This document shows, piece after piece, positions 15,155 through 20,726 of a stretch of 27,595 nucleotides of DNA (positions are counted from its first letter, which is position 1; every line of letters begins with the position of its first letter). The notes below the pieces were generated by a model that was not told the origin of the DNA, did not search any database, and worked only from the letters and a program-made list of their open reading frames with translations. The stretch is taken from positions 1 through 27,595 of IMG/VR virus record IMGVR_UViG_3300032311_000142. One strand, given 5' to 3'. Both the position numbers and the translations under genes were made by a program. Source of the DNA: a virus.

Positions 15155-15226
15155 ATGTGGACAACTCCAGCTGCTACTGAAATGCGTTTTGGCTTTGAAG
15201 TGACTATGTACGTCATGAACAAATAG
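15155..15226 (+). CDS. pqqA: PqqA, pyrroloquinoline quinone precursor peptide
   Basis: A 23-residue peptide, the standard length of PqqA. It begins MWTTPA, contains RFGFEVTMY at 11-19 and ends with Asn-Lys. Glu15 and Tyr19 are in the exact positions that host PqqE cross-links and that are later excised to become PQQ. The leading Met-Trp, Pro5, Arg11 and the G-(F/L)-E-V-T-(M/L)-Y core match bacterial PqqA. AGGA at 15143-15146 lies 8 nt before the ATG, and a TATAAT promoter lies ~45 nt upstream. It is alone on the plus strand between two minus-strand genes. No pqqB-F gene is in the window, so host enzymes would have to process it. PQQ serves methanol and other quinoprotein dehydrogenases in the periplasm. 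An increase in host PQQ supply during infection is inference. Confidence 0.93.
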   Translation: MWTTPAATEMRFGFEVTMYVMNK

Positions 15227-15238
15227 TGTATATGGGAA

Positions 15239-15258
15239 ATGCTCCTAAAAGGGAGCAT
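15239..15258. repeat. Perfect 7-bp inverted repeat at the pqqA/SSB-like convergence
   Basis: ATGCTCC and GGAGCAT flank a 6-nt loop, overlapping the stop of the minus-strand SSB-like gene and lying 13 nt after pqqA. It could fold in either transcript. No T-run follows on either strand, so it is not a classical intrinsic terminator; it may block 3' exonucleases. Confidence 0.6.
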
Positions 15259-15469
15259 CTTCCTCATTTGTAGCGTTAGATGTAGTTACTTCTTTTAACT
15301 GCACAGATCCAGAAATAAACTTACCCTTAGCACTTTCACGAATCCAGCCACTAACTCTAAACTCAATACCATCTACATTTAAATTACCTGTGTAGTCTGG
15401 TCGTTTAGGATTATCACCCTTATCGTTTTTAAATAGTGCAAAACTATTTGTGTTATCATACTCAGCCAT
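15245..15469 (-). CDS. Single-stranded DNA-binding-like protein
   Basis: 74 residues from an ATG with AGGAG 6 nt upstream. The start MAEYDNTNSFALFKNDKG, then RPDYTGNLNVDGIEFRVSGWIRES and KFISGSVQL, is a compact beta-barrel pattern (SGW near the middle) typical of small phage ssDNA-binding or DUF736-like proteins. The C-terminus is acidic and ends EEDAPF. This resembles the acidic, Phe-ended tail by which SSB proteins recruit partners. It is the last gene of the leftward recombination operon, 3 nt after the exonuclease gene. Coating ssDNA for the annealing protein upstream is the likely job. Confidence 0.65.
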   Translation of the reverse strand: MAEYDNTNSFALFKNDKGDNPKRPDYTGNLNVDGIEFRVSGWIRESAKGKFISGSVQLKEVTTSNATNEEDAPF

Positions 15470-15472
15470 ACG

Positions 15473-16021
15473 TTACTCCTTAACAAAAATTGGTTTCTTA
15501 GTCCAGCGTTTAGGCTCTATGTCATCTTCAACATATTTCATAAACTCTAGTGCTAATGGCATATACCATTCAAGCCATGACTTACTTCTTTTAACTATTT
15601 CTAGTTTTGTTTCGTTTGGTGTCCAGATATAAAAATATGCACTATCAACGTCACATACTTCCATCTGGAGCTGCATTTGAAAATAGTACCTGTCTGGTAT
15701 AGCTGGATATACTTCTTGCGTGTAAGGGCACTTAATTTCAATTACAGACCCATTATAATATCCATCTGGACTAGCACCAAAAGGCAGTTCCTTATGCATA
15801 ACAAATTTGTTACCAGCCTCCACTATATCATTAAGTTCTTTTTCTAGCGTACTTAATGCTATAGGTTCATTTAAGACACCCCACTCAGTCATTTCGTTAC
15901 CTTCAAATGGAGGCTCACGCAAAGTCATCTGCCTCCATAATTTCTGCCTCTCATATACTGCTGCATATGTATTACTAGCGGTAATGACGTTATGACGTCT
16001 GTTATCTTTTAAATGACTCAT
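15473..16021 (-). CDS. YqaJ/lambda-exonuclease-type recombination nuclease
   Basis: 182 residues. The nuclease core is GASPDGYYNGSVIEIKCPY, with Asp86 and the Glu95-x-Lys97 pair of the PD-(D/E)XK active site. It is followed by YYFQMQLQMEVCDVDSAYFYIW, the helix-strand with the conserved Gln typical of the YqaJ family. An upstream G-x3-E (GVLNEPIA, Glu52) also fits. Such enzymes resect double-stranded DNA ends 5'-3' to leave 3' tails for an annealing protein. It overlaps the annealing-protein gene by ATGA, the classic exonuclease-annealase pair. Slightly shorter than lambda exonuclease (226). Confidence 0.88.
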   Translation of the reverse strand: MSHLKDNRRHNVITASNTYAAVYERQKLWRQMTLREPPFEGNEMTEWGVLNEPIALSTLEKELNDIVEAGNKFVMHKELPFGASPDGYYNGSVIEIKCPYTQEVYPAIPDRYYFQMQLQMEVCDVDSAYFYIWTPNETKLEIVKRSKSWLEWYMPLALEFMKYVEDDIEPKRWTKKPIFVKE

Positions 16022-16548
16022 GCAACTTTCTTTAATTCATTAGCAAACTCACGAAGTCTTTCTTGCATCTGTGGGCTAAACTTAAAGAACTTTTCTTTTA
16101 GTTCACCAGCTTCTTTTGCTAATACAAGTTGGCCTTTAGCCACTTCAACATCATCATCTGTAATAGGCTCAACTTCTTTTACAGTAACATCTGGAGCTAT
16201 ATCTTCACCAGAATATATGTATAGGCCAATTCCATGTAATGCAATAGCTTTAGCTAAACAACGTTGCATAGCTGTATTAACTGCAAAAGCATCTGGATTA
16301 ATAATAGCTTTGTTACGATAATCCATTACAGGTAATTGTGCTGTCATTGTTTTGCCAAAGGCACTTACAGAACAAAACACCATAAGTGTTTCACCAAATT
16401 TTGCTGGCTCTTTATATTCCCATGTGGCTGCTGGATCTTGTTGCAATAATGTATCTACAGCCCATGCCCATGATAAATATGAAAGATTATTTTTCTTTTC
16501 AATATGTTCTGAAACATCAATCTTGCGTAGTTCTAAGTACTTGCTCAT
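16018..16548 (-). CDS. Single-strand annealing protein, DUF1071/Rad52-like (Sak-type)
   Basis: 176 residues. NNLSYLSWAWAVDTLLQQDP (20-39) and the core VMDYRNKAIINPDAFAVNTA then MQRCLAKAIALHGIGLYIY are the family signature of DUF1071 phage recombinases, which have a Rad52-like fold and form rings on ssDNA. The C-terminal 50 residues are acidic then helical and variable. It anneals the 3' tails made by the exonuclease encoded next, with ATGA overlap on both sides. An AGGAGC ribosome site lies in the end of the upstream small gene. Used in phage replication, concatemer formation and gene exchange. Confidence 0.88.
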   Translation of the reverse strand: MSKYLELRKIDVSEHIEKKNNLSYLSWAWAVDTLLQQDPAATWEYKEPAKFGETLMVFCSVSAFGKTMTAQLPVMDYRNKAIINPDAFAVNTAMQRCLAKAIALHGIGLYIYSGEDIAPDVTVKEVEPITDDDVEVAKGQLVLAKEAGELKEKFFKFSPQMQERLREFANELKKVA

Positions 16549-16703
16549 TCTCTTGCTCCTTCATCTGTTGTTGGTGTAATTCTGCCATCACTTGATCGTA
16601 AAACATTTGCTGATCCATTTTCTTTAGCCTCCGCCTTATCATTGTCAGCTTTAAGATCATCTGCTGATTCTTTTAATAATTTAATGATTTGATCTAAATC
16701 CAA
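16545..16703 (-). CDS. Small acidic helical protein, unknown
   Basis: 52 residues from a TTG at 16703, chosen because AGGAG lies 7 nt upstream; a longer frame beginning at 16739 lacks a ribosome site and would overlap the TM gene more. It consists of a helix (LDQIIKLLKESADDLKADND) and a polar tail, with no motif. It ends in ATGA with the annealing-protein gene and starts 10 nt inside the preceding gene. Possibly a small accessory of the recombination set; function unknown. Confidence 0.55.
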   Translation of the reverse strand: MDLDQIIKLLKESADDLKADNDKAEAKENGSANVLRSSDGRITPTTDEGARE

Positions 16704-16906
16704 TTTATAACTCCTGTATAACATAATGCAATTAAACATAATACTATAATAATTAACTTATGTGTAAATTTTTCTTCGTCATAAGCATAATTACCATCTT
16801 TGTTATAGTCAACACCATAACGTTCTTTGTATGATCTTGGGGTCTTAAAGTCCCATTGGTTATACCAAGTATGCTGTTTATCACGACTCCATTCAAACTT
16901 ATCCAT
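16694..16906 (-). CDS. Small protein with C-terminal TM helix
   Basis: 70 residues from the ATG at 16906, which has GGAG 9 nt upstream; an in-frame ATG at 16921 has none. The N-terminal 50 residues are polar and aromatic (DKFEWSRDKQHTWYNQWDF, YNKDGNYAYDEE). Residues ~50-68 are a membrane helix (LIIIVLCLIALCYTGVI). This predicts a tail-anchored inner-membrane protein with its N-terminus in the cytoplasm. The family is not recognised. It is part of the leftward early operon, between an unknown gene and the recombination genes. Confidence 0.55.
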   Translation of the reverse strand: MDKFEWSRDKQHTWYNQWDFKTPRSYKERYGVDYNKDGNYAYDEEKFTHKLIIIVLCLIALCYTGVINWI

Positions 16907-16907
16907 A

Positions 16908-17114
16908 TTAATATGCTCCATTATGAAAGTTATCTGGTGCTATAGAATTCCATATTTCATAGTTAGGGTCAAGTATTTTTTGACTATAAAGTAAAGTATT
17001 CCTAGCTTTAGTAGCACTTTCCCATGCCCTATGATCATCTGAATACTTATAGTACCAGTCAAAACCCTTAAGGCCATTAACATAAACTACTATATTTTCT
17101 ACTGTATTTTCCAT
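16908..17114 (-). CDS. Small protein, unknown, first gene of the leftward early operon
   Basis: 68 residues, aromatic-rich (GFDWYYKYSDDHRAWESA), with a start 9 nt after GGAG. It is the first gene downstream of the leftward promoter at 17148-17175, so it is likely made early. No domain is recognised. First-position early phage genes often encode host-takeover or anti-defence proteins; that is only a general expectation here. Confidence 0.55.
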   Translation of the reverse strand: MENTVENIVVYVNGLKGFDWYYKYSDDHRAWESATKARNTLLYSQKILDPNYEIWNSIAPDNFHNGAY

Positions 17115-17147
17115 CTTTTTAACTCCATAGTTATTGTTGATATGGTT

Positions 17148-17175
17148 ATATTATGCCTATTAAAAACAATGTCAA
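17148..17175 (-). promoter_or_regulatory. Leftward early promoter
   Basis: On the minus strand TTGACA (17175-17170, perfect -35) is followed after 16 nt by TAATAT (17153-17148, 4/6 -10). It lies 34 nt before the first leftward gene. The rest of the 149-nt divergent region 17115-17263 is very A+T-rich. A rightward promoter is not clear there; TATGAT at 17225-17230 is the best -10 candidate. Confidence 0.55.
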
Positions 17176-17263
17176 GTATTTATATACGATTTATATAAAA
17201 AATATATTGCAATTAGTTTTTACTTATGATACGCTTTTTTGGCAGTTTAACTATGGAGGATTT

Positions 17264-17671
17264 ATGAGAGTACGCAATTGGGGTAAGTTTCAGCATTTTA
17301 AGAACAAGGCATCTATGGTCTGGTTCAAGGTATATGGCAGGGATATTATTAACGATCCAGACTGGCATGAGTTAAGTTCAGATCAAAAGGCCACACTTTT
17401 TGAGCTTTGGTGTTTGGCTTCAGAAAAGAATGGTGAGCTTCCAGATCTTAAAAAACTATGCTTTAGACTGCATAAGGATAAAGAGTTTGTACAGGATATG
17501 TTAATCTCTCTAAACGCTTGGTTTGATGGCGATTCAGACAATTCTATATTCAACGAGTATACAGCCTATGCTAGAGAGAAGAGAAGAGAAGAAGATATGA
17601 GAGAAGATGATATGAGAAAAGAGAAGAAGATAGAAGAGAAGAAGAGATCTTTTATTCAGGACATATCATGA
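17264..17671 (+). CDS. Replication initiator/primosome-like winged-helix protein
   Basis: 135 residues from the ATG at 17264, directly after GGAGGA; the frame is open to 17153 but without a ribosome site. The N-terminal RVRNWGKFQHFKN, then WFKVYGRDIINDPDW, LSSDQKATLFELWCLASEKNGELPD and the following helices match the winged-helix N-domain of phage replication proteins of the O/DnaD type. The last ~30 residues are an extreme Arg/Lys/Glu/Asp helix (EKRREEDMREDD), probably extended and able to contact a partner such as the helicase. It is the first rightward gene and overlaps the primase zinc-domain gene by ATGA. Origin binding is inferred from the family. Confidence 0.65.
   Translation: MRVRNWGKFQHFKNKASMVWFKVYGRDIINDPDWHELSSDQKATLFELWCLASEKNGELPDLKKLCFRLHKDKEFVQDMLISLNAWFDGDSDNSIFNEYTAYAREKRREEDMREDDMRKEKKIEEKKRSFIQDIS
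17570..17648 (+). repeat. Purine-rich low-complexity tract inside the initiator gene
   Basis: An almost uninterrupted A/G tract built from GAGAAGA-type units with a repeated ATATGAGA. It codes for the charged C-terminal helix of the initiator-like protein (residues ~103-128). The strand asymmetry is strong, so it may be slippage-prone or easily opened. Confidence 0.75.
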
Positions 17672-18078
17672 ATATTTATGAATTCATAGGTCACTTTGAA
17701 AAATCTTACAAGTCTGGTAAAGATGAATACCAATGTTTATGCCCAGCTCATGACGATAGAACAGCCTCGCTAGGAGTTAAACAGATGCCAGATGGAAGAA
17801 TTCTTATAAATTGCTTTGCAGGCTGTGCAGCTAATGATATACTTGGTGCAGTTGGATTAACGTTTGATGATATTGTGCCTCAGCGTATAGGTGACTTCAA
17901 GCCAGTTTCAAAACCTTTTAATCCATACTCAATATTAAAATCTATTTCTAATGAAACATTGCTAGTGGCATTAGCAGCTATAGAGATTGGAAATGGGAAA
18001 GAACTCCCACTAGAAGATAAAGATAGATTGTTAATTGCAGCTGAAAGATTGAGAAAGGCTTACGATTTATGTCATTAG
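17668..18078 (+). CDS. CHC2-type primase zinc-finger domain, stand-alone
   Basis: 136 residues. The zinc site is YQCLCPAHDDRTASL (Cys25, His28, with Cys23 nearby) plus NCFAGCAANDIL (Cys49, Cys53), the DNA-recognition finger of DnaG-type primases. The rest is a short helical tail (LLVALAAIEIGNGKE...). There is no Toprim catalytic domain, so this protein cannot prime by itself. It overlaps the initiator gene by 4 nt and the helicase gene by 10 nt, and probably works with the helicase at the fork, with RNA polymerase activity coming from the host primase or a gene outside the window. Confidence 0.82.
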   Translation: MNIYEFIGHFEKSYKSGKDEYQCLCPAHDDRTASLGVKQMPDGRILINCFAGCAANDILGAVGLTFDDIVPQRIGDFKPVSKPFNPYSILKSISNETLLVALAAIEIGNGKELPLEDKDRLLIAAERLRKAYDLCH

Positions 18079-18980
18079 AAGAAAAAATGCAGAACCTCAT
18101 AATCAATGAGGATAAGATTAAGAACTATTTTTTTAAAAGGGATACAGATGAATATCGTAAAATTAAGAGTCCAGATACTTTTATTGAATCTACTATTGGA
18201 TATTTCTCTGGCGAGATTCAAAGTGGTGCGTATCTTCCGTTTGATAAGGCAGAAAATTTCAGACTTCGTTTAGGCGAAACGACTATTTGGTCTGGTTATA
18301 GTGGTCATGGGAAAAGTATGGTTCTCAGCTATATTACTCTTAAGCTCATAGAGAATTATAAAGTTCTTATATGTTCATTTGAAATGTCATGTCGTAGTAC
18401 ATTAGCTAGGTATATTCGTCAGTCAGTAGGTACTAGCGACCCAACTGAGTCAGCCATTACAGAGTTTTGTAACAACACTACAGGTCAACTGTTTTTGTAC
18501 GATCAATTAGGATCTACTAATCCAACGTCTGTATTATCAGTTATCTATTACGCAGCAGAGCAATTGGGTTGCCAGCATTTTGTGGTAGATTCATTAATGA
18601 AGTGTTCTATAAATGAAGATGATTATAATGGCCAGAAGAAATTTGTTGACCAGTTATGTATTGCAGCACGAGATCTAAATATTCACATTCATTTAGTGGC
18701 TCATAGTAGGAAAACAATAGACGAAACTTCACATACACCAAGTAAGTTTGACGTTGCAGGTTCTGCAACAATAACAAATCTTGCAGACAATTGTTGTAGT
18801 ATTTACAGAAATAAGAAAAAAGAAAAAGACATAATGGAAGGTAAACTTTCTATAGAAGATGCTAGAATAGTTCCAGATGGATTTATGGCTGTAAATAAAC
18901 AAAGGCATTTTGAGTGGGAAGGATCAGTACCATTATGGTTTGAACCAAAGTCATTAAGATACAGAGATAAGCCAATATGA
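18069..18980 (+). CDS. DnaB-like replicative helicase (RecA-fold ATPase)
   Basis: 303 residues. Walker A is GYSGHGKS (76-83), the catalytic Glu is in CSFEMSCRS (Glu105), Walker B is HFVVDSLMK (170-178) and the sensor strand is HIHLVAHSRK (206-215). FDVAGSATITNLADNCC is the DnaB-family region after the sensor. This is the C-terminal motor domain; the N-terminal domain of DnaB is replaced by ~65 unrelated residues, so it is closer to gp4/Twinkle-type motors. It would unwind DNA 5'-3' at the fork. It is embedded between the primase zinc domain (10-nt overlap) and a small gene (ATGA). Confidence 0.85.
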   Translation: MSLEEKMQNLIINEDKIKNYFFKRDTDEYRKIKSPDTFIESTIGYFSGEIQSGAYLPFDKAENFRLRLGETTIWSGYSGHGKSMVLSYITLKLIENYKVLICSFEMSCRSTLARYIRQSVGTSDPTESAITEFCNNTTGQLFLYDQLGSTNPTSVLSVIYYAAEQLGCQHFVVDSLMKCSINEDDYNGQKKFVDQLCIAARDLNIHIHLVAHSRKTIDETSHTPSKFDVAGSATITNLADNCCSIYRNKKKEKDIMEGKLSIEDARIVPDGFMAVNKQRHFEWEGSVPLWFEPKSLRYRDKPI

Positions 18981-19156
18981 AATATGAAACAACTGAATGG
19001 TTTAAATATTTTGATCTTGATGAAGAAGGAAAACCTTTATCTAAAACTGAATGGAAGGTAACATTAAAAAATGGAATGGTTTATAAATCTAGTAAATGGA
19101 GCAAAACGTATGAGGATAACAAAACACAACAAGGAAATGGCGATAGCAAAAATTAA
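18977..19156 (+). CDS. Small protein, unknown
   Basis: 59 residues, Lys/Glu/Trp-rich (EWFKYFDLDEEGKPLSKTEW), beginning in the helicase stop codon (ATGA) and overlapping the NinB-like gene by 47 nt. No motif. It is called because of the coupled start and because it fills the gap before the next good ribosome site. Confidence 0.5.
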   Translation: MKYETTEWFKYFDLDEEGKPLSKTEWKVTLKNGMVYKSSKWSKTYEDNKTQQGNGDSKN

Positions 19157-19475
19157 TAGCCATGACTTTCAAAAAGATGGTGATCTTGAATTAGATAAGT
19201 TTAAATCAAAAAGATCTAACTCACAGAATGATTTATACTGGGCAATGTTAAAAGAGATTGGTGACTATTGTGGTTACTCTGAAGAAGAGTTACATGATAT
19301 GTTTAGGTTTAAATATTTATCTACAAAAAAGACAGTTGCAGGGTCTGAAATATATGCTATAAAGAGTACAACGTCTTTAAATGTAGATGAGTTCAAAAAT
19401 TATATTCAAGACATTCAACGTTTCGCAATAGAGTTAGGATTTCATTTTGACAAAAGCAGAGAAGCAGCACTATGA
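19110..19475 (+). CDS. NinB/Orf-like recombination mediator
   Basis: 121 residues from the ATG at 19110 (GGAG 8 nt upstream); the frame extends to 19071 without a ribosome site. KSKRSNSQNDLYWAMLKEIGDYCGYSEEELHDMFRFKYL (33-70) is the characteristic block of NinB-like phage proteins: an 'RS..QN..YW' start followed by a helical bundle. Lambda NinB (Orf) binds ssDNA and supports Red recombination by standing in for RecFOR. The position after replication genes and just before nucleases is the lambda nin-region arrangement. The C-terminal 29 nt overlap the HNH gene. Confidence 0.72.
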   Translation: MRITKHNKEMAIAKINSHDFQKDGDLELDKFKSKRSNSQNDLYWAMLKEIGDYCGYSEEELHDMFRFKYLSTKKTVAGSEIYAIKSTTSLNVDEFKNYIQDIQRFAIELGFHFDKSREAAL

Positions 19476-19731
19476 TAAATTGTCACAGCTTGGATGCATT
19501 GTATGTTTAAGAGAGGGTTGGGGTCACTCACCTCCACACATACATCACATTCGTCATGGCATGGGAATGGGTATGCGTAATAATTTCATGAACGCTATTC
19601 CATTATGCCCAAACCATCACCAAAATGGTGGACATGGTATAGCATTGCACGCAGGCCAAGAAACATTTGAAAGTAAATTTGGTACAGAAGAAGAGTTGCT
19701 TGCTGATACGTTAGGTAGAATAAATGCTTAA
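19447..19731 (+). CDS. HNH nuclease, Ref-like (RecA-dependent nuclease family)
   Basis: 94 residues from a TTG start with AGGA 7 nt upstream. LGCIVCLREG (Cys17, Cys20), HIHHIRHGMGMG (His33, His34), IPLCPNHHQNG (Cys54, His57, His58) and GIALHAGQETFESKFGTEEELL form the HNH/zinc arrangement and C-terminal signature of the P1 Ref family. P1 Ref cuts DNA within RecA filaments. This is shorter than P1 Ref (186 residues), lacking its disordered N-terminal part. It sits in a nin-like cluster with NinB and two other nuclease-like genes. Confidence 0.82.
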   Translation: MTKAEKQHYDKLSQLGCIVCLREGWGHSPPHIHHIRHGMGMGMRNNFMNAIPLCPNHHQNGGHGIALHAGQETFESKFGTEEELLADTLGRINA

Positions 19732-19846
19732 ATTTATTGTAGGTATAATTGGATTTATGTTAGTGCCATTATTAATTCCATTTGTAGCAATTGAGGCTGC
19801 ATATAAATATATTAAAGTTCATATCATGGAGGATGATAATGGGTAA
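19724..19846 (+). CDS. Single-TM micropeptide
   Basis: 40 residues, almost all of them a membrane helix (KFIVGIIGFMLVPLLIPFVA) followed by a short polar tail. It overlaps the HNH gene by 8 nt and the next gene by 8 nt, and its tail holds the GGAGG site of that gene. Function unknown. Confidence 0.5.
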   Translation: MLKFIVGIIGFMLVPLLIPFVAIEAAYKYIKVHIMEDDNG

Positions 19847-20024
19847 AGGTTCTGGAAGAAGGCCACTATTAATTCCTGAGCAGGAGTTAGTTGATCGCTG
19901 GGATGCTATTTTTAAACAAAAACCACACGAAGGACAATTTGATGGCAATGTCACCAACGCAAGTAGCACTAGCAAAAATGAAGAAGGAAAATTACCCACT
20001 AGTACAGATAGTGGAAACATTTAA
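19839..20024 (+). CDS. Small phage protein, unknown
   Basis: 61 residues from the ATG at 19839 after GGAGG; the frame is open upstream to 19791 without support. The N-terminal MGKGSGRRPLLIPEQELVDRW is a recurring pattern in short phage proteins ('MGKGS..RP...') found among early genes. The C-terminal half is Ser/Thr/Asn-rich and lies within the next gene's coding sequence (83-nt overlap), where constraint from the other frame may shape it. No function known. Confidence 0.6.
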   Translation: MGKGSGRRPLLIPEQELVDRWDAIFKQKPHEGQFDGNVTNASSTSKNEEGKLPTSTDSGNI

Positions 20025-20262
20025 CTTCCACGCAGGTGTTCGCAAAGACCTATTTACGTTTATTGACATCCTTGCTATAACTGAAGAAGGTCAAGTAGTA
20101 GCGGTACAGGTTACATCAAAGAGTAACATGGGTGCACGCATAAAAAAGATAGCTGATAGTGAATCTGTTAAGTATGTACGCAAGGCAGGGTGGAAAATAC
20201 TTGTGTGGGGTACATACAAACAAAACAATCGTTGGCAAATAAAAGAAGTAGATGTGTCTTGA
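19942..20262 (+). CDS. PD-(D/E)XK-like nuclease, small
   Basis: 106 residues from the ATG at 19942 (AGGA 7 nt upstream). The core FHAGVRKDLFTFIDILAI (Arg34, Asp42) followed by VVAVQVTSKSN (Gln56, Lys60) and the late ILVWGTYKQNNRWQIKEVDV strand match a small family of phage restriction-endonuclease-fold proteins in which the acidic (D/E)XK residue is replaced by Gln. Holliday-junction or VRR-NUC-type cleavage are possibilities. Overlaps the preceding gene by 83 nt and the next by 4 nt (TTGA). Confidence 0.65.
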   Translation: MAMSPTQVALAKMKKENYPLVQIVETFNFHAGVRKDLFTFIDILAITEEGQVVAVQVTSKSNMGARIKKIADSESVKYVRKAGWKILVWGTYKQNNRWQIKEVDVS

Positions 20263-20726
20263 TTAATGAATTTAAAAGAAAATGTTATATTGAGGGCAGA
20301 GATGCAGAGCAAAGATTTGCAAGCAAACATTTATCCAATATACATTGGTCAACAAAACAGCAAGATATGTTTGAGCATTGGGATGTTGAAGGGGTGTTTA
20401 ATGGAAACAAATATAAGTTTGATGTAAAAACAACAAAAAGAAATACAGAAGATTCAACTTGGGTTGAAGGAACTAATGTTAATGGTGATCTTGGGTGGGT
20501 AAAAGGAATTGCTGATTACATAGTATTTGAAAGAATAGATAGTTGGCTTGTAGTTGATAGAAAACAATTATTAAATATGACAATGGAAAAATTAAAGCAA
20601 AACAATTTTCAAAAAGGAAAAGGTATTTATTTAATTTACCAAAGAAATAATAGAAAAGATAAAATTACTATAGTTCCATTTAACGACATGAAAGAATTTT
20701 GTACAACTTATGAACTCACAAAATAA
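20259..20726 (+). CDS. PD-(D/E)XK-like DNA-processing protein
   Basis: 155 residues from a TTG that overlaps the previous stop (TTGA). This start gives MINEFKRKCYIEGRDAEQRF, a sensible N-terminus. The motif YKFDVKTTKRN (Asp55, Lys57), with Asp42 or Glu44 in EHWDVEGVF as the upstream acid, followed by WVEGTNVNGDLGWVKGIADYIVFE, is the 'DVK..KR...WVE..N..G..GW..G..D' signature I associate with phage restriction-endonuclease-fold proteins. The target is unknown; Holliday-junction resolution or repair are likely roles next to NinB and Ref-like genes. The basic, Lys-rich C-terminal third probably holds DNA. Confidence 0.65.
   Translation: MINEFKRKCYIEGRDAEQRFASKHLSNIHWSTKQQDMFEHWDVEGVFNGNKYKFDVKTTKRNTEDSTWVEGTNVNGDLGWVKGIADYIVFERIDSWLVVDRKQLLNMTMEKLKQNNFQKGKGIYLIYQRNNRKDKITIVPFNDMKEFCTTYELTK

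Noticed and set aside
15155-15226. Reading the 23-codon gene as a chance ORF
   Set aside because: The match to PqqA covers the whole length with the functional Glu and Tyr in register, and the gene has both a promoter and a ribosome site, which chance does not explain.
15239-15258. Intrinsic terminator for pqqA
   Set aside because: The stem is good but no run of T follows on either strand, so it was kept only as an inverted repeat.
16013-16321. Plus-strand frames opposite the exonuclease/annealase genes (also 15450-15632, 15807-15995, 16352-16595)
   Set aside because: All are antisense to well-supported recombination genes and lack ribosome sites.
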